Positions 23,247 through 31,333 of a stretch of DNA of 41,514 nucleotides are shown one piece after another. The translations under genes and the position numbers were made by a program. Numbering within the stretch: the first letter of the stretch is position 1; each line of letters starts with the position of its first letter. The notes below the pieces were generated by a model. The model made no database searches. It was given only the letters and a program-made list of their open reading frames with translations, and was not told the origin of the DNA. Source of the DNA: a virus; the IMG/VR virus record IMGVR_UViG_3300029922_000139, positions 1 through 41,514 of that record; one strand, written 5' to 3'.

Positions 23247-23568
23247 TAGGCACGCTCGTTGCGAAGTAAAGGTTTGAGTCTATTCCAAGATTGTTGAGCG
23301 TTGGAACAGCAAGCGGGGTGTTGCCCGAAGTGTTCACGTAGAGACTTCCTTCAATGCCCAAATACTCAAGGCCCGCAAGACAGTCTTCACCCGTGATCAG
23401 TGGAATGTTGCAAGCGATCGGATCGTCATTTTGATCCGAGATATCTAAAACCCACCCTGAATCATCGGCAGTGTTCCACTTAGAAGTCATCAAATAGGTA
23501 ACGCCAGCCAAAACAATTTGGAATGTTTGCGGCACGTTCGTGAGTGGGATTAAGAAGATAGAGAGCAT
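23239..23568 (-). CDS. Pam3 gp18-type baseplate plug family protein
   Basis: 109 residues. LIPLTNVPQTFQIVLAGVTY, WVLDISDQNDDPIACNIPLI and GEDCLAGLEYLGI match the small plug proteins described for the simple baseplate of cyanophage Pam3 (DUF6983 type). It overlaps the hub start by eight bases. It would close the tube lumen or brace the hub. Family assignment is by recognition of the W-x-L-D-I-x-D pattern. Confidence 0.75.
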   Translation of the reverse strand: MLSIFLIPLTNVPQTFQIVLAGVTYLMTSKWNTADDSGWVLDISDQNDDPIACNIPLITGEDCLAGLEYLGIEGSLYVNTSGNTPLAVPTLNNLGIDSNLYFATSVPNG

Positions 23569-24171
23569 TTATTGGCCCCCTGAGAAAAGTCCGGTGGTGG
23601 CGTTCCATCCGGTGTATGCGGCACTTTGAAGAGTCTTCACCCCTGCCGTGCCTGTGCCCCCGTTACTGCCAGGGTTTGCGAGCTGTGATCTCGATACGGT
23701 TGTGATGCCGATCGGTACTGTGATGATTTGTTGGAAGCTACAATTCACAGCCAGAATATTTTCTGTTTGCTTATCCGTCGTCACGCCTAGAGATGCAAAC
23801 AGCATGTTGTAATAGGTGCGTTTTGGTGTCGTACAGTTGAAAGGCTGAAACGAGCTTTGAAGGGCAAGAAGATTTTTATAGATGGTGGAAAGGGGCTGAA
23901 ACAAACTTGATCCGAAAACAATTTGGATCGAAAGATTAGTAGGCTTTTTAAAAGCGTGATCAGCGATGTTGGCCCCTTGCTGAACAGGCTGTTGAGTGAT
24001 CTCAATGGCATCCACAGAGTTTTCAGTGATCGTGACGTAGCCTTTAAAAATAGGCTGGCCACCATTTCCAGTTGCAGGATTGGTGACATTTGGGGGGCTT
24101 GTATTGCCACCAAACTGACGAGAAGGTCCGATAGAAAAAAGCGTTTGTGGCTGGAAAATGAAACCGGCCAT
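23569..24171 (-). CDS. Dit-like baseplate/tail adaptor protein
   Basis: 200 residues. The run ITENSVDAIEITQQPVQQGA, IADHAFKKPTNLSIQIVFGS and LLALQSSFQPFNCTTPKRTY matches the Dit-like adaptor N-domain of small myophage baseplates. It lies directly after the tape measure, where the first baseplate ring protein is expected. The C-terminus is Gly/Thr-rich and probably disordered. Confidence 0.75.
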   Translation of the reverse strand: MAGFIFQPQTLFSIGPSRQFGGNTSPPNVTNPATGNGGQPIFKGYVTITENSVDAIEITQQPVQQGANIADHAFKKPTNLSIQIVFGSSLFQPLSTIYKNLLALQSSFQPFNCTTPKRTYYNMLFASLGVTTDKQTENILAVNCSFQQIITVPIGITTVSRSQLANPGSNGGTGTAGVKTLQSAAYTGWNATTGLFSGGQ

Positions 24172-25410
24172 TTATTGAAGTGCCCCTTTCAAGTTTCTAG
24201 TCATGTCGAAATTCACGCGGTCTTGTTGACCCGCTACTTGTTTTCCCACAGCGTGAGCGTCAGCACTCCCATTAACGACAATGCTCGTTTGCTGTTGCAC
24301 ATTTTGCTGTGAGTGAGAAGTGGATGGCAAGAGTGGCTGAGCTGAGCCGGGTGAAACAGCTGGGCTTCCTGCAATTCCAGGTGATCCACCGCCAAAGAGT
24401 TTCACCAACTGATCACTCAAGATGCCACCAATACCGCCAATGGCTGACCCAATATTTTTAATCACACCCCAAAGATTTGTGAAGACGGCGAGAACGTCGT
24501 TACCCGCGTCTTTGAGCGCATCTAAAGCCCCGCTGAAATCACCTTGGAAGGCTTGTCTCACGGCCAAAGCGATATCGAAGAACACGCCCACAAGATGGCT
24601 TAAAGTATCATAAAGACCTGATAGCGCTGCCTCAACAGCATTGATCACCGGAACAGCGGCAGACCAATCAAAGAGAGATTTCCCGCCTTCTTTCCAAACT
24701 TCAAAGTCATCAAACAACACCAAGATAGCGGCAAGCCCGGCAAGCACAGCTCCAAATGGTGTAAGAAGAAATTCAAGATTGAGAAGCTTCCATGCGGCGA
24801 GAAGCCCTAAGATCGCGGTAGACCACCCATTCGTTGCGTGATCCAGCCTGACAAAGAAATCCCAGACGCGAGTGAGAATAGACCACAGACGCGCACCAAG
24901 TTCCGTCGTTGCTTGAAACGCTTTGAAAATGAATTCAACAAACTTCATCAAAGCGGATTGAATCTTAGGCATGTTGGCAAAAATCTTCTGCCTAAAAATA
25001 TCCATCTGTTTGGTGAGGATAGGAAAGAATTTTGCAGCAACAGACTTGTAAACTGCCTCTAAAGCAAACTTTGTTTTTGCAAGAGAATAATTGAAGAGAA
25101 TCGATTGCTGAACAACTTTAGTAAGATTCACCCCTGCTTTTGCGTAAGCCGTGAGCATCGCTTGCCTAAGCACAAGCCACCTATTCATGGCGGGTGCAAC
25201 GAGTCTCAACTGATAGCCCATGTCTTCAAACCCTTGGGAGATGCCAGAAATAGCCGCAAAAATCCCAGCTGATGCGGCTTGGATCGAACCATAAAGAGCA
25301 AGCACCTTGATGCTCGCTGAAGCGATGGACTTGTTGAACTTGGCAAGAGACTTCTCGTCTACATCGAAACCGAGCCCAACTAAAAATGATTTGATCACTT
25401 CACCAGTCAT
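24172..25410 (-). CDS. Tail tape measure protein
   Basis: 412 residues with several hydrophobic helical stretches (SIQAASAGIFAAISGISQG, LLTPFGAVLAGLAAILVLFD, GSAIGGIGGILSDQLVKLFG). It starts inside the last bases of the tail chaperone frame, the standard position. Tape measure length sets tail length; 412 residues is short and by the usual ~1.5 angstrom per residue would suggest a tail near 60 nm. The Gln/Ser-rich C-terminus is flexible. Role by context and composition. Confidence 0.8.
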   Translation of the reverse strand: MTGEVIKSFLVGLGFDVDEKSLAKFNKSIASASIKVLALYGSIQAASAGIFAAISGISQGFEDMGYQLRLVAPAMNRWLVLRQAMLTAYAKAGVNLTKVVQQSILFNYSLAKTKFALEAVYKSVAAKFFPILTKQMDIFRQKIFANMPKIQSALMKFVEFIFKAFQATTELGARLWSILTRVWDFFVRLDHATNGWSTAILGLLAAWKLLNLEFLLTPFGAVLAGLAAILVLFDDFEVWKEGGKSLFDWSAAVPVINAVEAALSGLYDTLSHLVGVFFDIALAVRQAFQGDFSGALDALKDAGNDVLAVFTNLWGVIKNIGSAIGGIGGILSDQLVKLFGGGSPGIAGSPAVSPGSAQPLLPSTSHSQQNVQQQTSIVVNGSADAHAVGKQVAGQQDRVNFDMTRNLKGALQ

Positions 25411-26050
25411 GTTTCGTCTGCCTTTTGCCTTCTAAAGTCGTTTTCCATTTCAACATCAATCGCCGCGTTCATTCTTGCGATATCTTCCAAATCCAGCTCA
25501 CACTTAATCAGACTTTCGTACTTGCACATCCCTCTCAACACTGGCCTCATCACCCACTCTTCGCCGTCTGTCATGCCCACCCAAAGCACGGGCCTCTTGG
25601 TGTTTACTTCCCGCCGTGGGAAGTCTGGGGGGCTATAGCGAAAAAACCTGAGAGGTTATACGCAAAGGCCCTTCCTGCCGCTTGAAGCAACACCGGAAGA
25701 TCAAGAGTTTGAATCATTAAAGAGTCATCGCGCACGATGCGAGCCCAATTCCCAGCCGGAGCTTGTTTTATTTCCACAGCGGACAAAAGCCCCATAAGAA
25801 CTTTGTCTGAGTCCACGTCAGAAAGCTTTGAAAGCCCGTTCAGAATAGGATGAGCGATCATGGCGATCATCTCAAATTTTTGTTCTTCGGTTTGTTCAGT
25901 GTCCGACAAGACACCTTTGATTTTTTGAGCAACAGGAATAATGTCACCAAGAATAGGGCCGAGCCGTCTCACGATGTGAAACTGCTTAAACGGATCTATC
26001 TTGTTAAGCTTAAATTCGTGTCCACCTGCACTGAAATCTCTTTCGCTCAT
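25407..26050 (-). CDS. Tail assembly chaperone, long form made by -1 frameshift
   Basis: Translation from 26050 reaches T TTT TTC (25646-25640) after codon 137. A -1 slip there continues in an open frame for 77 more residues (RYSPPDFPRREVNTK onward) to the stop at 25407, giving 214 residues. The extension holds a DUF6889-like block (EEWVMRPVLRGMCKYESL). This is the P2 E/E' or lambda G/GT arrangement, which always lies just before the tape measure as here. The extension also contains an ATG at 25574 but no good binding site. Read as coordinates of the full span; the slip is within it. Confidence 0.75.
25604..25646 (-). promoter_or_regulatory. -1 ribosomal frameshift element (slippery T TTT TTC plus hairpin)
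   Basis: In the zero frame the codons are GGT TTT TTC GCT, so T-TTT-TTC fits X-XXY-YYZ exactly. Fifteen bases further, ACTTCCC and GGGAAGT form a perfect 7-bp stem around ACGGC, a candidate stimulator that ends at the zero-frame TAA. A run of six C lies between them. P2 uses the close relative T-TTT-TTG. Confidence 0.75.
25604..26050 (-). CDS. Tail assembly chaperone, short form
   Basis: 148 residues, MSERDFSAGGHEFKLNKIDP onward, behind AAAGGAACGAACGAAA. The body is helical (FHIVRRLGPILGDIIPVAQK) as in other tail chaperone families of contractile phages. Only eleven residues follow the slippery site, so short and long forms share 137 residues. It lies between the tube gene and the tape measure. 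It is expected to hold the tape measure before tube polymerisation. Confidence 0.8.
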   Translation of the reverse strand: MSERDFSAGGHEFKLNKIDPFKQFHIVRRLGPILGDIIPVAQKIKGVLSDTEQTEEQKFEMIAMIAHPILNGLSKLSDVDSDKVLMGLLSAVEIKQAPAGNWARIVRDDSLMIQTLDLPVLLQAAGRAFAYNLSGFFAIAPQTSHGGK

Positions 26051-26124
26051 TTTCGTTCGTTCCTTTCATAAAATTCCGGGCTAGTCTCCTTGTCGTTCAA
26101 ATCGACTAGCCCGGAAAACTTTCA

Positions 26125-26565
26125 TTAAATCCCACCACCCAAAATCGAATTGACTTGGATGCCGTCAAACTCCCATTCCATCATCCCGCCTTCTTTGGCG
26201 TAGGTGAGGGTAGGGCGCTTTTTAAATGCCGCCTGTTGAATCACGGTGAAATCTCCGCGAGCCGTATCAGTACAGGTGAAGGTATTGATGCCCCACAGTG
26301 CTGAAGACAAGCTTTGCGCGTCGTATGCGGCCATGAGCTGAGCATTGACAGGCGAAGTCTTGAGAAGTCGGATCGTTATTTTACAAGAATCATCAGCCAC
26401 AAGAGAGTGTTGACCTGTGCCATCTGCACCAATGGTCATTACGTTCTTATCGGTCGATGGCTCGATGGTGATGCCCTCTTCCGCTGCCCCGGCACCCGCC
26501 GCGAGGTTGACAGCGATGCCAGGTCCTCCCATCAAACAACTGATATCTAAAAATGAGTACGTCAT
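26125..26565 (-). CDS. Tail tube protein (DUF3277)
   Basis: 146 residues. The DUF3277 blocks ITIEPSTDKNVMTIGADGTG, ITIRLLKTSPVNAQLMAAYD and FTCTDTARGDFTVIQQAAFK ... KEGGMMEWEFDG are clear. It polymerises into the inner tube of the contractile tail. It follows the sheath gene by twelve bases and precedes the tail chaperone. Confidence 0.9.
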   Translation of the reverse strand: MTYSFLDISCLMGGPGIAVNLAAGAGAAEEGITIEPSTDKNVMTIGADGTGQHSLVADDSCKITIRLLKTSPVNAQLMAAYDAQSLSSALWGINTFTCTDTARGDFTVIQQAAFKKRPTLTYAKEGGMMEWEFDGIQVNSILGGGI

Positions 26566-26577
26566 TGCCTAGTCTCC

Positions 26578-28386
26578 TTATTGATTGATGGTGATCAGCA
26601 CTTGGCCGGTTTGGTTTGCACCAGCGAGTTTCGCCGCAACTTGGAAAGGAGGACCTTGCCGAGCTGCACGATCAGCTTCACTTTGCTGAGCCAAAGGCTG
26701 CATATAAATGTAATAACCAAGCTTCAAGTATTGGCCTTCTTGAAGTTGTCCGAACCCTTGAGCGTTCCACGTCCCTGGTGCCAAAAACCCATTGGTGACG
26801 TATTGCTGACAAACTTGCGAAATAGCAGTGGTGAATTCCTGATCGCCAGCATCCGTTTGCGGTACTTTGGTTCCAGCCGTGTAAAGCACGTTGTAGTAAG
26901 CGACTTGCACACCGTTTGCGAGGGCGTTGGTTCCGTAAGTTTCGTCGATGAAAACTGGACCCGCCATCGTTCCGTATTGCAAGATGCTCGTGTTGTTGTC
27001 GTAGGCGACAAACACGTTACAGCGTTTTGCTTCGAGTGCATCGGCTTCACTGTCATCAAGTTCTTCAGCCACAATGCCGATGGCTTGCTGGTACATCATC
27101 GTCTTAAACGTGTTGCTACCAGAAAGATTCGTCGTGAGAAGATTTCCGAAGACAGAGAAAGCAGCGTAAGGATTAGTGCTCGAATACTGCACAAAACTTT
27201 GCTGGTAGTTAAGAGCTTTCATCTCGCTTGCAATATCGTTACTGACTAGAGTGGTGAGAACGCCGGTTTCAGCCGTCGTCACACCAAACATGCGAGTGAT
27301 CGCATCAGCTTCGATGAAAGCCCCAATCGAGAGATAGTCCGCATCCACAGGCATGACGGATGCCGCAAAACCCATCCCGTACCAGTTGAGTGAAGCAGCA
27401 TCGCAAGCGACAACAGCCGCAAGCGGTGTCTCCGCCGCGTATCCTGGCACCAGTGGGAGTGCTACCGCTGCCGTCAAACCCAAGAGAAGCGATACGTCCT
27501 GATAGCTTGCGCTTGGTGACGTTGCGTAGCTCACGCTTGAAGCATTGGTTCCGCCAGCGAGATCAGCGGCGGAAAGCGTAATTGCCGTCGAAGATTTGGC
27601 AAGGCTGAAGGAGTTACCAGCCGTTCCTACTTCATAGTAAGTAGCCGTGATCGTTGCACCGGAAAGGGTGTAGGTCGCTTTGATGATATTGGAGTCAGTG
27701 GAGTTGATCAAGAAAGCCCACATGTTTGCAGCCGTGATCGCGGCGGTACTGCCGATCAAAACCTGATTTCCGGTAGCGCCTGATGCCACAAGTTCAATCG
27801 AAGTCCCGTTGACAGTAAGAGTGTCGGCAGCGGTTCCAACACCAGTAAACAGGATAGTTCCGGTCGCTTCAACACCCGCACCAGTAGTGGCGCTCGTGAT
27901 CACGAATTGAAAGCCATTCCAAACGCAAGTTGCAGCGCCAGAAAAAGCGGTTTGAATCGCGCTCGCAACAGCGTTGAGATTCGTGAGCGCCGAGAAGTTC
28001 AGAGCCGTGAGAGTCTTAGCAGTGCCATCCACGTTGATATCAAAACCACCGTTCGTGATTTGTTGAAACAAGGTGATTGCTTGCTGAGACAAGCTCAAGA
28101 TCGCACCGTCAAGAAGTGCGGCGGTTGCGGTTCTCAACCAACGTCCGCAAGCAAAGCTCGTGGGTGTTGGCTTTTGCTGGAAGTAAATCGATGCGGCCAA
28201 GTATTCAGGTGCCGTGGTTCCAAAGTCGGCAGCGACTTCAGCCAAGCTCGAATAGTTCCTGATACGCTGAAGCCCGCTGATGACGTTTGAGTCACCGATC
28301 GCAAGAGCTTGATTGAAGAGACGACCTAAAGCGCCGCCTTGAGTGATGATGGTCTGAACGCTAATTAATCTCGAAATATCTAGCAT
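26578..28386 (-). CDS. Tail sheath protein (DUF3383) carrying an inserted ~108-residue domain
   Basis: 602 residues. N-terminal MLDISRLISVQTIITQGGAL, FGTTAPEYLAASIYFQQKP, the DUF3383 core (LSLSQQAITLFQQITNGGFD, FIEADAITRMFGVTTAETGV) and the C-terminal GQLQEGQYLKLGYYIYMQPL ... RAARQGPPFQVAAKLAGA mark the sheath family. An added domain around residues 174-281 (DTLTVNGTSIELVAS ... GNSFSLAKSSTAIT) matches the one in the J-like protein. The sheath drives contraction; the insert probably decorates its outer surface. Confidence 0.9.
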   Translation of the reverse strand: MLDISRLISVQTIITQGGALGRLFNQALAIGDSNVISGLQRIRNYSSLAEVAADFGTTAPEYLAASIYFQQKPTPTSFACGRWLRTATAALLDGAILSLSQQAITLFQQITNGGFDINVDGTAKTLTALNFSALTNLNAVASAIQTAFSGAATCVWNGFQFVITSATTGAGVEATGTILFTGVGTAADTLTVNGTSIELVASGATGNQVLIGSTAAITAANMWAFLINSTDSNIIKATYTLSGATITATYYEVGTAGNSFSLAKSSTAITLSAADLAGGTNASSVSYATSPSASYQDVSLLLGLTAAVALPLVPGYAAETPLAAVVACDAASLNWYGMGFAASVMPVDADYLSIGAFIEADAITRMFGVTTAETGVLTTLVSNDIASEMKALNYQQSFVQYSSTNPYAAFSVFGNLLTTNLSGSNTFKTMMYQQAIGIVAEELDDSEADALEAKRCNVFVAYDNNTSILQYGTMAGPVFIDETYGTNALANGVQVAYYNVLYTAGTKVPQTDAGDQEFTTAISQVCQQYVTNGFLAPGTWNAQGFGQLQEGQYLKLGYYIYMQPLAQQSEADRAARQGPPFQVAAKLAGANQTGQVLITINQ

Positions 28387-28389
28387 GAT

Positions 28390-28794
28390 TTAGATTCCTT
28401 TCATTGAGCACACAAGTGTTCTTGCGGCGGCTTCGGATGAACCAAAAACTATTTTATAAAACTGAACACCGCTCCAATCGGCGGGGTTGATCGCAACGTA
28501 ATGTCCGCTTGCGATCGTGTAGCTCACTTGTCCACTGGAATTGTAAAGCGGCTCATAGGTGCCGGTTAGACTCGTTGCCACTTGAAAAGTCATCGCTGTA
28601 CTGGTGACTGTTGCTGGCATCATACAGCCGACAAGACTCATCCCGTTGGTCGGCATCGCTGCACTTGTCGGGCTAGGTGATGGGATAACGACTGAAGGAT
28701 AAACGACCTGGCCCACAGGCACCGCATTGGTGAAAGCGGTTTGCGCTGAGAGCATCGCTAAAACTAAAATGACAAGTGCAACTATTTTTCCCAT
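28390..28794 (-). CDS. Virion-type protein with an N-terminal signal peptide
   Basis: 134 residues. MGKIVALVILVLAMLSAQTAFTNA-type start is a Sec signal peptide (n-region Lys, long hydrophobic core, A-x-A-like end). The rest (SLVGCMMPATVTSTAMTFQV, GTYEPLYNSSGQVSYTIASG, GVQFYKIVFGSSEAAARTLV) resembles a small beta-sandwich protein common in the structural region of other phages, where it has no signal peptide. Its ATG follows GGAAGGTTAATC. It lies between sheath and neck genes. Confidence 0.75.
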   Translation of the reverse strand: MGKIVALVILVLAMLSAQTAFTNAVPVGQVVYPSVVIPSPSPTSAAMPTNGMSLVGCMMPATVTSTAMTFQVATSLTGTYEPLYNSSGQVSYTIASGHYVAINPADWSGVQFYKIVFGSSEAAARTLVCSMKGI

Positions 28795-28796
28795 GA

Positions 28797-29396
28797 TTAA
28801 CCTTCCTGTGCCTCAATGGCGATTTCTACTGTTTTAGTTCCGCTGCTCACATTGGCAATGAGCGAGCCCGATCCACTTAAGAAAGTAAGAATCGGATAAA
28901 CGCGTAAAATTTCTCGTCTCAAGTAAACGCTCATCTCCCAACGATCAACCCAGCGCTCGTTGACAAGATCAGGCACACGAGTCATGCGGGACGTGTTCAC
29001 AAAACCCATGTTTGCTTTTCCGAGCGCTTCTAAATTCTGTTTGATTTGAAATCCGTCTCGCAAAGCTTTTGCGTACTCAAGACTTTGTGGCCCGTAGAAA
29101 GTGGTTTGAAGAGTCAACGCTTCCATTCTCATGAACTGGTTATTGCCGTTGCTATCGATGCCCACATAAGCGTTGGTGTCTGAATCATCTTCAGTGAGAG
29201 CAAACGAAAGCCAGTTGACGTGAATGTCAGGCTGAGTAGGTTCGTCCGTCTGCCAGCGCGGAATGACGAGATCACCAGGGAGTCCTGAAATGCCGACAAG
29301 TACCGTCTGAAGAAACTGTTCAAACGTGAGATTGCCAAATGGTGATGCTTGCTGTTGCGGAAGTAAGTAGCCGCCGCTTGCGCTTGTATTACTCAT
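28797..29396 (-). CDS. LIC_12616-type neck/tail terminator protein
   Basis: 199 residues from the ATG at 29396 (MSNTSASGGYLLPQQQA), which overlaps the previous stop (ATGA). The blocks FEQFLQTVLVGISGLPGDLV, RWQTDEPTQPDIHVNWLSFA and ERWVDRWEMSVYLRREILRV mark the LIC_12616 group found just before DUF3383 sheaths; it is thought to terminate the tail at the neck. An in-frame extension to 29447 has no support. Confidence 0.8.
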   Translation of the reverse strand: MSNTSASGGYLLPQQQASPFGNLTFEQFLQTVLVGISGLPGDLVIPRWQTDEPTQPDIHVNWLSFALTEDDSDTNAYVGIDSNGNNQFMRMEALTLQTTFYGPQSLEYAKALRDGFQIKQNLEALGKANMGFVNTSRMTRVPDLVNERWVDRWEMSVYLRREILRVYPILTFLSGSGSLIANVSSGTKTVEIAIEAQEG

Positions 29397-29761
29397 CCGG
29401 CTGGCCTTTCTGCAACACAAGTTCCTTCGGTCCAGCCCGCACCCCAATCACTCCAATCAAAAACGAGTTGTACCGTGAAGCGTTTGCCTTTCTTCACGAT
29501 GATATCAGGGTACTTGTTGCAGCTATCTGACACCAATGAGTGTCTCACCCAAAAGCTTTGAACATTGGCGACTCTCATTGCTTCGGGTAGACGCTGAAGA
29601 GTTTTTCCGCTGATCGGTTGAACTGAGCCAACGATCGGAACGCCTACTTCTTGAATTTGATTTTGACCAAAATTGTCTCGGCACGCAGTACGCTTAATCA
29701 GCGTGAGCGGCTGAACCAAATCGGGATCAACGAGTAATTCAGAAACGTCTATGTTCCCCAT
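29393..29761 (-). CDS. Hypothetical neck/connector protein
   Basis: 122 residues, MGNIDVSELLVDPDLVQPLT onward. TLIKRTACRDNFGQNQIQEV and VGSVQPISGKTLQRLPEAMR recur in phages between the gp10-like and LIC_12616-type neck genes. A head-completion role is inferred from that position. It overlaps both neighbours. Confidence 0.65.
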   Translation of the reverse strand: MGNIDVSELLVDPDLVQPLTLIKRTACRDNFGQNQIQEVGVPIVGSVQPISGKTLQRLPEAMRVANVQSFWVRHSLVSDSCNKYPDIIVKKGKRFTVQLVFDWSDWGAGWTEGTCVAERPAG

Positions 29762-30270
29762 ACAGTTTGCACCACATAGGTTATTGCGTTTCTAAGTTGG
29801 GCAGTCACCAAGAGAGCTTTTTTTCCCTTGAATCCTGTGGCCGTCAGATACTTGCGAGATTCTAGTGTCGCTTTCGACGGTGCTTTGAGCCCTTCTTGAT
29901 CGTTGATGACTTTTTTGCAGGAGTTACTAGCAATGGTTCCCGCTCTCTCGTAATAGGTTTCGAGAGCAGACGAGCCCTTCGAGAGTGCTCCGATTGCAGC
30001 CTTTTTAAACTCTTCAGCAATTGCTTTTTGTGCGTTTCTAATTCCCGTCGTAAGAACTGGACGAGGCGGAATATGTGCCGCTTCACTGCCAAAATGGTTA
30101 ATGGCCAAAATTGCAGCATTCCCAATAGTTTCAGACTTTCCTTTTTCTTTGTTTTCACGTCCGTCATCCTCCTGTGGAATTCCAACTAACACGGCGTCTT
30201 TTTTAAAACGCGCGATCGTCTCATTGAAAGTCTTCGTGAAATCGGAAGTGACGGTGAGGGTGGCCTTCAT
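29749..30270 (-). CDS. HK97 gp10-like tail completion/neck protein
   Basis: 173 residues from the ATG at 30270 (MKATLTVTSDFTKTFNETIA); the longer frame to 30342 is unsupported. VLVGIPQEDDGRENKEKGK, NAAILAINHFGSEAAHIPPR (family G-x-x-H-I-P-P-R-P) and the final ALLVTAQLRNAITYVV are characteristic of the phage neck/tail completion group. Overlaps DUF4054 by four bases. Confidence 0.8.
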   Translation of the reverse strand: MKATLTVTSDFTKTFNETIARFKKDAVLVGIPQEDDGRENKEKGKSETIGNAAILAINHFGSEAAHIPPRPVLTTGIRNAQKAIAEEFKKAAIGALSKGSSALETYYERAGTIASNSCKKVINDQEGLKAPSKATLESRKYLTATGFKGKKALLVTAQLRNAITYVVQTVWGT

Positions 30271-30656
30271 AGTTGAATGACCCCCGCGCCAAAGATCCGA
30301 GCGAGTCTGATAAACTGTTTTCCGTAGGTGGTAAGGTTCCACCAGCCAGCATCTTTTTCGGAAGTGCTTTGAACGTCATAGCCTACGGTGACTGAGCCCA
30401 CCGTCTTGGTGTTGACCACGCCAGCTTGCCCACCTGGTGTGCCGCCAATGTTGGCAGCCGCAATCGATTGGGCTTCAAGCGTGATCTCGTGGGCGACGTA
30501 GAGATTAACACCAAGGGGTGTCTGACTTTTCCAAGCGCGTGGATTGACCATTGCCGTGGCGAGATTGGCCCACCCTTGGATAAGGGTATCCGGGTACTTC
30601 ACGTTATCCGTGAATTCCGGGTAGGCTTTTCTGAAGTCGGCCACGACAAAGTCCAT
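30267..30656 (-). CDS. DUF4054 head-tail adaptor
   Basis: 129 residues. FRKAYPEFTDNVKYPDTLIQ, VNLYVAHEITLEAQSIAAAN and GWWNLTTYGKQFIRLARIFG are the standard DUF4054 blocks. The protein sits below the portal and starts the neck. It follows the two small Lys/Ala-rich genes and precedes the gp10-like gene. Confidence 0.85.
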   Translation of the reverse strand: MDFVVADFRKAYPEFTDNVKYPDTLIQGWANLATAMVNPRAWKSQTPLGVNLYVAHEITLEAQSIAAANIGGTPGGQAGVVNTKTVGSVTVGYDVQSTSEKDAGWWNLTTYGKQFIRLARIFGAGVIQL

Positions 30657-30660
30657 CGGT

Positions 30661-31041
30661 TCACACCTTCTGCGCAGTCACGGGGGCTACAGGTGCGGAC
30701 ACCTGAGCAGTAGCCCCCGCCAGAACCGGCTTGGCGGGCGTAGGGAGGGCCTGATCAGACCCAGCCGCATCCGAATGTGTAGGTTTTGCGCTCGGTGCAG
30801 CCTTTGCCGATTGGAGGGCTTTAGCGGCCTTTCTCATGGCCTTAGCTTTTTGAAGAGACTTCACGTCCTTCGCAGTCTGAACTTTTTGACGTGCAGCATC
30901 ACGGGGCACGACTTGAGCCGCACCGGATTGGATGAGCTTCTTGAAAGCGACGTTGTAGAAAAGGGCATCCGAAACTTCTTGTTTGCCTTTGGCGAAGTTT
31001 CTGCCACCGAGTTTAGTTGCTTTTGCGAAAATAACTTCCAT
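30661..31041 (-). CDS. Small structural-region protein with Ala/Lys/Pro-rich tail
   Basis: 126 residues. The first ~45 (VIFAKATKLGGRNFAKGKQE ... KLIQSGAAQVV) form a compact fold seen also in the next gene; the remainder is Ala/Lys/Pro/Ser-rich and probably disordered. No family is recognised. Position between capsid and neck genes suggests a virion or assembly part. Confidence 0.6.
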   Translation of the reverse strand: MEVIFAKATKLGGRNFAKGKQEVSDALFYNVAFKKLIQSGAAQVVPRDAARQKVQTAKDVKSLQKAKAMRKAAKALQSAKAAPSAKPTHSDAAGSDQALPTPAKPVLAGATAQVSAPVAPVTAQKV

Positions 31042-31109
31042 CGTTCTACCCTTTCAAAATTTTATGAAGGCGGTGACTGACGAATCAGCCACCGCCTGTG
31101 ATGTGTGGA

Positions 31110-31319
31110 CTACTTCGCAGCCTTTGCAGGTGCGGCAGCCGGTGCGGCAGCCGGTGCAGCGGGTGCTGCCGGGATAACGATGCTTCCGTTAGCGATCAAC
31201 GCTTTGATAAAAGCTGAATCGAGAGCTTTCTCGTCAACTTGCACAGAGCGTTTGCTTTTCGGATAAACCGTTTTTCCGATTCGGACGGGACGGGTGAAAA
31301 TAACATTCTTCATTGCCAT
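31110..31319 (-). CDS. Small structural-region protein, paralogue of the previous one
   Basis: 69 residues. VIFTRPVRIGKTVYPKSKRS ... KALIANGSIVIP parallels the first part of the 126-residue neighbour, and it too ends in an Ala/Pro-rich tail coded by imperfect 12-base tandem repeats near 31130-31165. ATG at 31319 or 31313 are both possible. Tandem duplication is likely. Confidence 0.6.
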   Translation of the reverse strand: MAMKNVIFTRPVRIGKTVYPKSKRSVQVDEKALDSAFIKALIANGSIVIPAAPAAPAAAPAAAPAKAAK

Positions 31320-31333
31320 GATTATTTCCTTTC

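Noticed and set aside
26581-27249. 222-residue plus-strand frame
   Set aside because: Antisense of the tail sheath gene, whose DUF3383 motifs are clear; no supporting signal.
31130-31165. CRISPR-like or iteron-like repeats
   Set aside because: The GGTGCGGCAGCC repeats are in frame and code the Ala/Pro tail of a small protein; no spacers. No CRISPR array is seen anywhere in the window.
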